DNA from: Diphasiastrum complanatum
Taxonomy: Eukaryota; Streptophyta; Lycopodiopsida; Lycopodiales; Lycopodiaceae
Direction of reading: 5' to 3'
NCBI GenBank assembly: GCA_029204225.1
Contig: CM055092.1
Coordinates: 41,012,016-41,076,015 of the forward strand
Length of the DNA stretch: 64,000 nt
Part shown: in pieces, positions 23,605 to 35,938 of the stretch
Position numbering within the stretch: the stretch's first letter is position 1
Layout of the letters: every line of letters starts with the position of its first letter
Notes under the pieces: model-generated
Databases searched by the model: none
The model's input: only the letters and a program-made list of their open reading frames with translations
Told to the model about the DNA's origin: nothing
Program-made: the position numbers and the translations under genes

Positions 23605-23928
23605 TGTTGGAATGGCAAAGCGGAGCCACAACCCATGCTCAAAAAAATCCCATAAGTAGAAGTGGGACTTTGTTCAAAGTGGATATAAGTGGTAAATGTC
23701 CAAGTGTTTAATGTCCCCTAGTATCAGCCCCTTTGCAGGTAAGGGGGAGCACTTGGAGTTGCGGGCGGCTAGGCATCCGGGGGCGCGAGATCCCACAACG
23801 CGGCTCACGGAAGGGGCAAAAAGGCTCCGTGATTTTGGTGCAACCTTTGAACCAGAGTTGCATCATAGTGCAACCTCTGAACCAGAAAGGTTAAGTTGTA
23901 TTCGTTGAAGGCCAACCAAATTCCTACA
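23605..23928 (+). repeat. second, nested copia LTR (324 bp)
   Basis: Begins TGTTGGAATGG after a purine run (GACGGGGAG) and ends AATTCCTACA; the termini are inverted repeats matching at 8 of 9 positions. A PBS follows at 23,934. This family is unrelated to the LTRs at 22,729 and 26,532, so the segment is either a solo LTR or the 5' end of another element captured between them. Confidence 0.7.
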
Positions 23929-23933
23929 TGGTA

Positions 23934-23944
23934 TGGTATCAGAG
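23934..23944 (+). promoter_or_regulatory. primer-binding site of the nested LTR
   Basis: TGGTATCAGAG, a perfect 11-base match to the canonical copia initiator-Met PBS, six bases after the LTR end. Confidence 0.7.
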
Positions 23945-26347
23945 TAGATCGAGGTGGAGAATACATCTCAAATCAATTCACTGACTTTTGCAATGATCAT
24001 GAAATCATTCACAAAAGAACTGCATCTTACACACCGTAGCACAACGGTGTTGCAGAAAAAAAAAAATAGGACTCTAATGGAAGCTACTAGATGCATGATG
24101 GTCTATTTGAAGGCTCCAAGAGTGCTGTGGGATGAAGCAATAGCTACAGCTGCTTACATTCAAAACAGGATAGGAAAATCCGATGTTCCTCACACGACAC
24201 ACACGAATTATGGTGGGGTAGAAAACCCAATCTAACTCACATCCAAATCTTTGGCTATGAAGCTTATGCACATGTTCTTGATAAGCTTCGAAAGAAGCTT
24301 GATGAGAAAGCAGAACAAGGATATCTTGTAGGATATGACAATAATTTGTCATACTACATAGTCTATATGCCAGAGACAAACACAATGAAGACAATCAGAG
24401 ATGTCGAATTTGATGATAGCAGAACGCTGGCCAACGATGATCTTGTCAGTTATGAAGTCCTTGGAAGACAGTACTATGATCCAGCAACTATGATAGAGGG
24501 AGCAGAGGATGAACACTCAGATGAAGATGTTTGAGTCGCATCTCATTCGAGTGACAAATCAGACGAAAAAAGATTCGCAAGGTAGCCTACTGCTACAATA
24601 CCTGTAAATCGAAATGGTTCTAGGCCTAGCAGAGCAGATAAAGACAAGAGCATTGCAGTTCCAAGAGGATCTCCTAGAAGGTCGACAAGAGAACGAAGAG
24701 TGCCAGCAAGATTTGTGCAAGGCAGCTCAGCTTATACGTTAGAAGAGTTTTGTGAATTTAGTGGTGAACCACAGACATTTGAGGAGGCAATTGAATTTCC
24801 AGAGAAGGACAGATGGATCCAAGCCATGAATGAGAAGATGGAATCCATGTGGAAGAACCAGGTATGGATGTTGTAGCCATTACTAGATAAGCGAAAGACT
24901 GTAAAATGCAAGTGGATATACAAGCTGAAGTATGAACCAGATGGAGATATCTCAAAGTATAAAGCAAGACTTGTAGCAAAGGGATTTTCTCAGAGATATG
25001 GTATTGACTATGCTGAGACCTTCTCTCTTGTCGTGAAACATTCGTTCCTATGTTTACTGTTTGCATATGCAATTACTTATGATCTCAGGATTCACATCGT
25101 GGACGAGAAGACAGCCTTCTTGCATGGTTATCTTGACGAAGAAGTCTACATGGATCAACCCCCAGACTATATCTCGGGTTCACTTCCTACTTATGCATGC
25201 AGAATGCATAAGAGTATCTACGGTCTGAAACAGTCAGCATGACAATGATATAAGAAGAAAGATCAAGCCCTGAAATCCTTAGGATTCAAGCCACTAATGG
25301 CTGATTCCAATGTTTATGTAAGAATTACAGATGGGAAGATTATCATTGTAGCTGTGTATGTGGATGACACTCTGATACTTTGCAAGAGTGAGGAACTTAT
25401 TGTTGAGGTGAAGTATGATATCTCAAAACATTTTGAGATTGCAGACCTGGGAGAAGCTAGATGTTATCTTGGCTTACAGATTGACAGGGACTATGAGGGA
25501 GGTAAATTGTACCTTCATCAGTCCATATATACCCTGAAAATCCTAGAAGATTTCGGGATGCTGAGTTGCAAAGGAGCAAATCCTCCAATGCTTGTAGGAA
25601 CAGTCCTGACGAATGAAGACTGCTCGAAGACTAAAGAAGAAAAAGAATTGATGCAGCTTACACCATACAGGAAGCTAATCGGATCGTTGATGTACCTTGC
25701 AGATAACACACGTCTTGACATTGCTTATGTCATGTTCAGGATGAGCCAATTTTGTACGAATCTACTCATTGGAAGATTGCGAAACAAATTTTGCAATACC
25801 TTCAGTTAATGAAGGATTTTGGATTGTGTTATTCTCATGATGCAGGGTTCCATATGCTTTCCTACAGTGATGCTGGTTGGGAATCTCTCAAAGACAACTA
25901 CAAAAGTGTCTCAGGAGAATGCACCATCACGTTAGGAGCAACAATTATCTGGGTCAACAAGAAGCAGACCATTGTGGCTCGGTCATCCTGCGAAGCAAAG
26001 TACGTAACAACAGCAAAGATGGCTAATGAAATCATTTGGTTCAAACAGTTCCTTGACAAACTGGGCGAAACAAGCAATGAACATCTGGTTTTGCAGATGG
26101 ACAACACATCTGCAATACATCTAACAAAAGACCCTGTGTTTCACTCAAGGACGAAACACATTGCAATCAAGTACTACTTGATAAGGGATCTGACCGGGAA
26201 GAAGATGTTGCAGACTACTTTCATTGGAATGAAGGAGATGGTTGCTGACATTTTCACAAAGGCCTTAGAAAAAGGTCTGTTCGAGAAACAGAGGAGCAGT
26301 CTTGGAATCGTCAAGCTATCATGCTTTGAGAGGGAGCTGAAGAAATA
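23945..26347 (+). pseudogene. Ty1/copia pol pseudogene (integrase-RT-RNase H)
   Basis: Opens abruptly at the second catalytic region of integrase (DRGGEYISNQFTDFC, 23,948) and continues to HNGVAEKKNRTLMEA, carrying the catalytic Glu. A Pro/Ser/Arg-rich linker leads to RT at about 24,780 (TFEEAIEFPEKDRWIQAM, CKWIYKLKYEPDGDISKYKA, HGYLDEEVYMDQP), with AVYVDDTLILC (YVDD) near 25,357. RNase H spans about 25,850-26,290 (LSYSDAGWESLKDNY, ARSSCEAKYVTT, VADIFTKALEKG). Frame breaks: a stop at SYTP-stop-HNG, frameshifts near 24,230 and 25,760, stops near 24,534, 24,875 and after LKQSA (25,240). Gag, protease and half of integrase are missing: the PBS of the nested LTR is joined directly to integrase codons, a clean internal deletion. 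A 3' LTR of a different family lies 184 bp downstream. Confidence 0.92.
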
Positions 26348-26531
26348 AAACATTTCAATTGCCAAAGCTTTGCTAGATTTCCACCCTAATTTTGACACAG
26401 AAGACACATGAAGCAAAAATGTTCACGAACAATTTCATGACACATGACATGAAATTGTTTTGCGACACAAAATCATTCGTGCTCCACAAAAGACCAAGAA
26501 GATCAACCAAGTACCATGGGGTACAAACATT

Positions 26532-27397
26532 TGATCTGATATTGTGACATCAGCAAAAGTTATAGGACGTGGCTAATCTACCACTCTTGTAATCCATGGT
26601 TAGTTATAGATGTTTAATCTTTTTGATCAAGGAAGTTACATGATGCGACACGAAAAAGTTCGCGAATATATACTTTCTGCTTGATGCATAAAACAGTAAG
26701 ACGAAAATATACAGAATATATGTTCGCCTCTGAGCGAGACAATTTTGTAAGAGGATTAGTAGATCCAGAAGTCTGCTAGTAAGCGAGACACTATTCGTGA
26801 GAGAATTGTATTTCTCTCACGCCAATGCACTGTGTGGATTTGTCACATAGTGCTTGAAATCAAAAGATCAATAGATAATATTGTAGCTATTATGCGCATA
26901 TTATTCTGAATGATTGTATGTTCTCAAATGAATATTTGTTTGCTACTATTCGTGTATCTCATTTACTTGTTTATTCAATTTCGCACATTGGTTTGATTTT
27001 GTTGAATGCTATATTAATCTATAACATAGATCAACAATGTATGTCTACATTCTGGAGGATTGTAGGAATGATATAGCCGGCAGTGACTAGCAATCATATC
27101 TGAATTCCACATGAACTGATTTTGTTCGCGAATGTTTTCACTTTGTGTTTTGCTTCGTTTCATTTCGCGATCACCTGAAATCAATTTCAGAGGTCATTCA
27201 AGTTTCGTTTTGCTTCACTTCGTTTAGTCTAGTTTCGTTTTGTTTCGTTATATAGCCTGATTGATCTTTTTGCGAATTCTTCTCGTTTCGTTACAGAGCT
27301 TGATTGATCTTTTCACGAATTCTTCTCGAGCAAAAATTATTCGTGATCAGAACAGTTTCACGAATAATTTCTCAAATCACTCGAGAGATTCCCATCA
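26532..27397 (+). repeat. right LTR, pair of 22,729-23,556
   Basis: 866 bp starting TGATCTGATATTG and ending TTCCCATCA. Matches the left LTR with scattered substitutions and small insertions such as extra TTCGTTT units. A second copia relic follows it directly. Confidence 0.85.
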
Positions 27398-27419
27398 GTT
27401 CGTCACCAGAATTTTACTA

Positions 27420-28208
27420 GAATTTCAATTTTGCACTTTCCATCATTACGTACCCAAACTGACCAAAAAATTATTGTCAGTCAACAAGCTCACTGATCGA
27501 GGCTGCAAAGCCTTGTTTAACTCAAAGCAATGTACCATTTTGGACAAGAATGATAAATAAGTTCTCTCTACAAATAGAGATGATAATTTGTACATTCTGG
27601 ATCATGAATATGCACTTTCTACTAATGTGAGCACTTCAAATGCCCAATTATGGCATTGAAGATTAGGACACTTAAACATGAGATAAATCTTGTATATGCA
27701 TTATAATAGCATGGTCAAGGATTTAAACTTTAATGCTGCCTCCACCGACATTCGACATGTCTGTGAGCAAGATTCCCAAAGGGAGTATCTAACCAGTGTA
27801 CTCTACAAGTATGGCATGAAAAATTGCAAGTCAATAGACTCGCCTATGGACCCATGATTAAAACTGTCAAAGGATATGTGCCTAAAAACTGATGCAGAGA
27901 AGAAAGAGATGTGCAAATACCCCTATCAATCAATAGTCGGATCGATCATGTATGCCATGGTCTACACTAGATCTGATCTAGCATTTACAGTCAGCACATT
28001 GTCACAATTAATATCCAATCTCGGCCTACCTCACCAGAAAGCTCTACTCAGAGTACTAAGATACATTCAAGCCACTAAGCACTATGCTTTGTGTTATAAT
28101 AGAAATACAGAGGATGCTTTGACATTACTTACTTATTCTGAATCTAATGGGCTGGTAATGTGGACACAAGAAAATCCACATCTGGCTCTCTTTGCTTTCT
28201 ACATGTGA
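27420..28208 (+). pseudogene. Ty1/copia fragment: pre-integrase joined to RT/RNase H
   Basis: First part (27,440-27,775): LTKKLLSVNKLTDRGCKALF, DNLYILDHEYALST, then LWH and RLGHLNMR, the protease-end/pre-integrase segment. At about 27,770 it jumps to the RT C-terminal region (SVLYKYGMKNCKSIDSPMDP, YPYQSIVGSIMYAMVYTRSD) and the RNase H lead-in (LRVLRYIQATKHYALCY). Integrase core and the RT catalytic half are deleted. Stops and a frame change are present. It belongs to the same broad family as the fragments at 5480-6060 and 46,480-47,274. Downstream it is cut at about 28,248 by the inverted copy of the 1944-2905 repeat. Confidence 0.85.
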
Positions 28209-28247
28209 GTGGTGCAAGCAGCAACGGGCCAAATATTTATTGACGCC

Positions 28248-28990
28248 CTGCTCTAGAGAATCAGTTGGCTAGTTTTTTTACTTCTGTCTTCTTGTTACAG
28301 ATGTTTCTTGCCTATTACCAGGCTTCTTGGGCACTTCTTGGATGTGAAAGTTCTTGTTTTTAGGAAAATCAGGCAGAATGGACTAGTGAACGTTGTAGTA
28401 ATGTCTTGCTTGTTAGAGGACAACTTAGGGGCATCTCTCTTGAACTGAAAATCACATGCTTTCAAACCAAACATGCAGATGATGCATTCAACCAAAAAAT
28501 CAATGTGTAGAGTGGCTGAAATGCCATGATATCCTACTTTGATGATGCAAAACAAACTGGATCAGATCCTAAACTATAATACACTTGAATTACTCCACAA
28601 ACAAGAAGCAAGAAACTAATTAAACTAGACAACATTTTAGAAGTTTAAGAATCAAACAACACACATTTCTTGATTCTTGGACATCCCAAGAACATAAAAA
28701 ACTGGAATGTCAAGAATATGCAAGATCTACACCACAAATCCAGTCTATTTAGTTCACCTAAATGCTGATTCCTTTATTAATCCACAAGAAAACAAGAAAT
28801 CTAATCCACAACTAGAATAATAAAAGCAAGAAAACTAATTCACAACCACACACAAAGGGATGAAAGGGCATGATCATAAGAGAATCACTAAAGAAAACAA
28901 TCATGATCATGGGTAATATCTTGACGAAACCTTTGTCAAGAGAAATGCATGTTGCATTATGTAACTTGCTTAATTTCATTCAAGACCCTA
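28248..28990 (-). repeat. inverted copy (2 of 3) of the 1944-2905 LTR/leader repeat
   Basis: The reverse complement matches 2,400-2,905, including the segment around GAGTGATTCTCTTATGATCA and the leader encoding the fortuitous frame MFGLKACDF in both copies. The TATA-bearing upstream half of the LTR is missing here. Confidence 0.65.
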
Positions 28991-29123
28991 GGAGTTAAGC
29001 TTTAAGGGGGGTTTTGGAATTAAGCATTACTCCAACTCACTAGAATTCGAGTAATCAAAATTTGAGTCATCAAAATTCGAATTATTCGAGTTTGTCCTGA
29101 GCACCAATACACTATGTAAATAT

Positions 29124-30005
<882 letters not shown>

Positions 30006-30084
30006 TTGGTAAATTCCTTTTTAAGTTCTCTATGTTGGAGCTCTGTTTCCTATTCTGCACCTAATTTATTCGAGAGTCCTCCAA

Positions 30085-30395
30085 CAATATTGATGACAAA
30101 AGATCTTCATACATTCAGTTATGGTACAGCTGCAGTCTCGTGGAGCAACAAAAAGCAATCTACAATAGCCTTATCTTCGACAAAAGTTGAATATTGCGCA
30201 CTTCTTGCGACACCCAAAGCTGCACATCGAAATACATTATCACTTTGTTTGAGAGAAAATCCTTGATGGAGCCATTGATCTTGTTTTCTGTAAACCCGAA
30301 GATCAAGTGGCAGATATTTTTACTAAGTCATTAGATAGATGTAAATTTAAAAAATTTCACTCTATTAGGAATAGAAGATTGTAATTTTATCATTG
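30085..30395 (+). pseudogene. Ty1/copia RNase H C-terminal fragment
   Basis: Encodes SYGTAAVSWSNKKQSTIALS followed by STKVEYCALL, then in another frame HIEIHYHFVREKILDGAIDL, and ends with PEDQVADIFTKSLDRCKFKK. This is the canonical copia RNase H and pol C-terminus (consensus SWSSKKQ..VALSSTEAEY; KHI.I.YHF.RE; QVADIFTKAL). The middle portion is deleted and there is one frame change. The polypurine tract and LTR follow in the expected places, so this is the 3' end of a copia element whose body has been lost. Confidence 0.85.
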
Positions 30396-30700
30396 AGAGG
30401 GAGTGTTAGAAATCAATGATAAATTTATTACTGTTTACGATGTACTTTACTGTTGACAGCTATTACCAGTTGTAATTAGCCATAGGCTAGTCTAGTAGTC
30501 AGTCAGCTCCTAATTTTCTCTCTCTATCTATCAGGGTTTATTGTACTCTACATTTAGTGTGATATTGTGATAGTGTGTGTTCTTCCTCCTCCTTGTGGTG
30601 ATTGCTTATGGTGATTGATTGATAATGCTCATTTGATCATTGAAATGAACTATTGGGATGACTATCTCGATTTTATCCACTAGCAATAGAGAGTTTCAAG
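30391..30700 (+). repeat. polypurine tract and 3' LTR start of copia element
   Basis: PPT ATTGAGAGGGAG (about 30,392-30,403) then TGTTAGAAATC at 30,404. The LTR end is not defined; about 300 bp are assigned by position. The segment around 30,655-30,680 (CTATCTCGATTTTATCCACT) recurs inverted at 33,950-33,980. Confidence 0.6.
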
Positions 30701-31343
30701 GCCCTACAAAATGGTGACCACAAAGGTCTCGCAAGTACATCACCTACGATTTGTAGTGTAGCAAGACGGACTACAAGGGTCCCACAAGAACATCACTTGC
30801 AGTCTATAGCGGCTTTCGTAAGAGTAGTGGTGGCAGTCTCCATGCTCGACTGCTCCATGCTCTTGCTTCACGACTGTTACTATACATCGACAATGACTGC
30901 AGCAACCACAATCTACTTCAGATGGCACAACGGCTCCATGCCACTTTCTTCTACATAGATTTGCACTGATGTAAAATTGTATATAGATGATGATCATTAT
31001 GATTATGAAATAACAAGATATCACACCGAGACAAACACTATAAATGCTTTCATGCATCGATTCTTTCTTTCAAAGTGAATGCTAGAATAAGCTCATAGCC
31101 TTTACAGAGCGAAATTAGCTTAGTGAGCACGCAGTTTTGCCCACAATTCAACATTCATCTGACTTGTATTTTTACATACATTTATCTGAATAAACTATTG
31201 TCTTGCTATTGCATTAAGATTTTGTCAGTGTTATATGCTTCAATATTTTGGTTCTTGTTTGGCTTTTAAATTGCTTTGTCTGACTGTCTGCTCTTCCGCT
31301 TCCGCAAAGTGCAAATAGATTATTTGTGTTTGCCTACAATAAT
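30701..31343. other. no recognisable gene
   Basis: Contains two similar short blocks (GACCACAAAGGTCTCGCAAG and the related ACTACAAGGGTCCCACAAGA), about 60 bp apart. No coding similarity. Confidence 0.4.
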
Positions 31344-32500
31344 TTTAGGTCCACACATCGAGGATTGGTTTACTTTTACACTACAATCCTGACATGCTAT
31401 CTTCACATGATCTTGAGCCGTTGCCCAACCAATGCACTATAGATTGGATGGTTGATACACTCCAACAAGCAAGATCAAAGGGACAATTCATATCTGACAC
31501 AGAATGGGAATTTGCAAGAGGATGTGATTGCAAGGTTTGTCTATAACTCTATTTTTTTTAAGTAAACAATTTTAATTTGTACGATGATTGATTATTGTTT
31601 TAATTATAATGAACATGTGACAGTATCAAAAGTATAGTGCAATTTGGGCATATGGTTGTCATCATCGCATTGAATCAATTGATATGAAACGACGAACTTA
31701 CGATTGTGGTGTGATGACATCCTTCCATCAAGAAAGTCAGAGTAGTGCTCAAGATCAAAGTCCAATTTCTGGAGAGCTTGAGTATGTAGGAACCATACAA
31801 GCCATATAAGAGGTGTGTTTTGGTGAAATGGGTAAATATTTGTTGTTTGACGTGAAATGGTTCAAAATCAACTATAGAGGATCAAATGCAACTATAAAAA
31901 AAGATCGTAGTGGATTTTTTGCTATCGATTCAACCAAGAAATTAAGCATGGACTTTTCAGACACATTGGTGTTGCCTCGTCATTGTGAACAGGTGTGCAT
32001 GAATTTCACATTTGTTCTTTTTGTTAATTGTGATCAATGTTATATTAATCATCTACACTACTTTTTCATTACATCTATTTATTGTGAATTAAAATGTGAG
32101 CATAACAAATATCTAATCCTAACATTGCTAAATGTGCAGGTATTTTTTCAACCAGATCGACTAAACAAAGATTGGTGGTATGTTATTCAGATTAAGCCAC
32201 GCTCAAGACGTATTCGAAAATGCATATGTTGAGAATGAAATGGAAGATCTAAATTGGGAAAATACAAGTATATCTGATGAAGATGTACATATATCTTCGA
32301 GTTTTATAAATATTGAAGACCCGAGAATTGATTCTCATGATTCCAACAACTCAGATGATGAAGAGGACAACAATGATTCTTTGCATGAGGACAATATTGA
32401 GAGAGGTTTTGATTTCGATAGTGATGATGAAAATCATCTTAGCGGAGATGAGTTGCAAGATGTATTGGCTGATGAATTTGAATCTTGCGATGATGAATAA
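31344..32500 (+). pseudogene. CACTA (En/Spm) transposase C-terminal part, DUF4216 region
   Basis: Three exon-like blocks with matching splice sites. Exon A ends at about 31,534 (PLPNQCTIDWMVDTLQQARS, FISDTEWEFARGCDCK) followed by GT. Exon B is 31,624-31,992 (IWAYGCHHRIESIDMKRRTY; MGKYLLFDVKWFKINYRG; DTLVLPRHCEQ). Exon C starts at 32,140 (VFFQPDRLNKDWWYVIQIKP), then after a one-base frame change an acidic tail (EDEEDNNDSLHEDN-like) ends with a stop at 32,498-32,500. The order (VLF.C.WF...N....QV.Y..D....WW.V...KPR, acidic end) is typical of the domain following Tnp2 transposase in plant CACTA elements. An in-frame TAA lies before EVCFGEMG in exon B. The N-terminal transposase half is absent here but a minus-strand half occurs at 47,255-49,243. 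Confidence 0.75.
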
Positions 32501-33215
32501 AGTTTGTACATGTCACAAATAATTTTGTCATAAAATGATCCATTGTGGTCAATATATATTGTTTTCAAATTTAAAATGCTATATTTTTCTACGATGTTGC
32601 ATTTCTAAAGTTTCATTTCAAAAGCATCTCGCAATCACTTAGAATTAGAAAAATTTATCAATATTAATAGATGTGTGAACTAATTAAAAGATATATGTGT
32701 TGATTACTTATATATTATATTAAAAAAACATCTTCTTTGAGATAATAATACACTTTGCCACAATATTGTTCGACTATACACACAAAGGTGTATAACATTG
32801 CAACTTCTTTATCAACAAATTAGCTTAACAAGCTACCACACGGCTCTCAAATGTAAGGTACTTAGCATCCTTTCAAATGCATATTAAGCTCACGCTTATA
32901 TTTTGACAAATTTATACCATAATGAAATTAATGTCAAATTTTGATTATAAAATTTTCTCAATATAGAAATACATCATAATGTCCATAAATACATAAGATA
33001 GCATGTAATATTCAACTGATAATAGCTTCAATTTGTCACAGCATAATAATTTGAGATAATGATCATTTAATTTTTAGTCCACATTTTATTATAAGTATAC
33101 ACTTATTCAAAATCTTAAAAAAAATCTTATTTCCTTTTAAATTAATCATAAAGTTATTGTTTATTAACATATTATTCATAATAGATAAAATAAAAAACAT
33201 TACAACAAACTAATT
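32501..33215. other. AT-rich region, probable 3' part of the CACTA element
   Basis: No coding similarity; mostly A/T-rich sequence between the transposase tail and the GC-rich inverted motifs at 33,222-33,500. Confidence 0.4.
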
Positions 33216-33221
33216 TGCCAT

Positions 33222-33500
33222 GCATGGCTGTGCCACACCGACATATTTTGGCACTCATATTTCAAGTTTTTATTTAAAAAAATTTGCGTGGCACTGCCAC
33301 ACGTGGCAGTGCCATGCAGAATTAAATTTTTTTTGTCGGACCTCACCTCCAGTCTGGATTTCACCGGCAGGGTCCTCGGAAAAGTTTTCGCGTGGATATG
33401 CCACGCGGGGCAGTGCCACGCATAAGAAAAATGTCAAAATTTTGGCTAAGTATCGGGTTCGCGTGGCAGCATCGCATGGCAAAACACACATATATGTAGT
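33222..33500. repeat. cluster of GTGGCA/TGCCAC motifs, possible CACTA subterminal repeats
   Basis: At least six copies of GTGGCA or TGCCAC, some as palindromes (GTGGCACTGCCAC at about 33,289; CGTGGCAGTGCCATGC right after; GCAGTGCCACGC at about 33,410). CACTA elements carry short repeated binding sites of this kind near their ends. No clear CACTA terminus was found beside them. Confidence 0.45.
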
Positions 33501-33808
33501 TGTGAAAGAAAGATGTTGGAGGTTCCTCGCTGGTCCACCCTCCTTAAATACATTATTTCCTTACTCACAAAAGCACAAGATGGTATGAGTGCTCACCATT
33601 ACATTAAGATCCCTAAGATCAAGTGGATCCTAGTCGTGGAACTAGGAAACTTCAGGTGCAAGTAAGTAACTTTTTCCAAGAACCCCGAAACAATATGATT
33701 TAGAACATAGTCCACACAGGCTTATCATACTCATGAAAGTAATTTATATTGGTGTGCTTGGCGGAGTCGATAGAAGAGACTTAACGGGTGGATTGTCACA
33801 TGGAGTCC

Positions 33809-34135
<327 letters not shown>

Positions 34136-34136
34136 C

Positions 34137-34828
34137 TGTTGGAGGGTTTGCGAATCCCAAGACAACCCTAACCCTAGTTAATAAGTGAGAGGGATTTGGC
34201 ACCCTGTATGTGTAAGTCCAACCCGATGATCACATAGTTATTTGATTAATTAGAATGATAATAAAAGGACTTTAGGCCTTTTTGCGGGACTTTTAATATC
34301 GCAGGGCCTAAATGTCAAGTTAGTGAATAAAGTTGGGTTTCCCTCCAATTTTGATGGTTCTCACACTTTTTTAAATTTGAATAAAAAGAGAGGCAAGACT
34401 GGACCAATAGGATTCAGAGGCCAGGGTCCTCCTCTCTACTATAAAAAGGGACCAACTCGAGTTGCTCCTCATGTTCATTTCCTCATTTCAATAAAGCAGA
34501 TTGGTTCTCTTTAGAAATGGATTGATGAATGTCCTTGCTTTTCCTCTCTTTCCTCCATTTCTCATGCTTTCCTTGAATTTTGCTAATTGTTGGATTTGAT
34601 CATTATTGGGATTGCTATTTCTTATGCCTTTTGTGGGAGAAAAAGGGAGAGAGAGAAGAGTAAGTTTCTATCATTGTTGTGGATTTAGGGTTAATGGATG
34701 TAGTGTTTATGCTTAGTGTTAATGGATGTTAGTGTTAGATCCTCCATTCATGTTGAAATCTAAACTATACTATCGCTCTCATGGGAACGAACCTCCGCGT
34801 GACAACTAACTTCGTCTCTTTGATGCTA
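34137..34828 (+). repeat. 5' LTR of the gypsy element
   Basis: 692 bp, starting TGTTGGAGGGTTTGCG and ending TTTGATGCTA at the PBS. Contains a TATA box (CTACTATAAAAAGG, about 34,436-34,449) and AATAAA-like signals downstream (CAATAAAGC at about 34,489). The end is TA rather than CA in both LTRs. Confidence 0.9.
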
Positions 34829-34846
34829 TGGCACCGTTGTCGGGGA
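34829..34846 (+). promoter_or_regulatory. primer-binding site (Asp-tRNA type)
   Basis: TGGCACCGTTGTCGGGGA abuts the 5' LTR. It differs at two CpG-type positions from TGGCGCCGTTGCCGGGGA, the site used by Athila/Tat elements. Confidence 0.8.
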
Positions 34847-35938
34847 GCTACACCAATTTTTCAGTTTGCAGCATGTTTGGATGATGGTTAGCTTGCATTA
34901 GACATCTTGTCGTGGCATGAATAGTGTTAAAACTGCATTGTGGGGATAGTTTGGGATTGATTATGCTAGATTTTGAGTGGATTTGCTTGTTTGAAATCTG
35001 ATTAGATTATTAAACAAGGAAAGCTATTCAAATCACTAATCTTAAGATCCATTTGGATCTAAGATATCAGAGAAAATAACAAAAATTGGTCAAATCTGTC
35101 AAAATTGGTCAAAAAGAGGCAAAAAGCATCATCAGGGCCCAGAACTTTTTACCCTCTTTCAGGAAACCTTTGCCGAGTTGTAGACACCTTCGATTTTGTT
35201 TAGAAAACCTTCAATTTGAAGGGCGAAGATTAATTTCCAGCAGATTTTCAGAAACATCAGAAAAACCACCAAATAACACCAAAAATAGAAAGGTTTTTAG
35301 ACGATCAGTTGTCATATCGTCATATTTTTGTCAAAAAAGTCACTTTTTTGTAAAATTACCACTATTACTCTTGATCCTTTGCCATACCCTTCGCCGAGTT
35401 TCCAGAATATTCTATTTATATAAAAATACTATTTTTGAGTTCGGCGAAGATTTATCTTCATCAGATCACAAAAAATCTTGATTTTTACCCTTGCCAGATC
35501 ACAAAAACTATATTTTCTTATGTCAGAAACCTTCGTCCGGTTGTCCATAGTTTTATCCGTGTCAGATCTTCCATATGAGAAATTGGCGAAGGTTATTTCC
35601 CAAGAAATTACCAAAATAGTGTTCAGAGAGTTTTTATCCCAAAATAGCATTGTTGAACCTTCGCCGAGCCAACCTTCACCTAGATAATCTTCGTCAATCC
35701 TATTTTTAGCTTTTGATTTTCCAGATCAAGTCTCTGTAAAAATTTGGATCAGATCTTATATATTCTGAATTGGACTCTGAGAGAATTATCATTTTTGAGA
35801 AGTATTGATTGATTGAATTTTGGGTAGTTTTTCATCATATAGAATCAGATTCTTGAAAAGTGGAATAGAGCTAGCAGATCTAATCTGAGATAGTTTTTGG
35901 AAAAATCTATATCCAATCACATTATCAATTTGATCTAA
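34847..35938 (+). other. untranslated leader with repeated CTTCGCC/GGCGAAG motifs
   Basis: About 1.1 kb with no coding similarity. Between 35,160 and 35,700 the motif CCTTCGCCGAG, its reverse complement, or one-base variants occur about eight times (for example about 35,388, 35,440, 35,585 and 35,657). The same motif occupies the region after pol. Confidence 0.7.
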
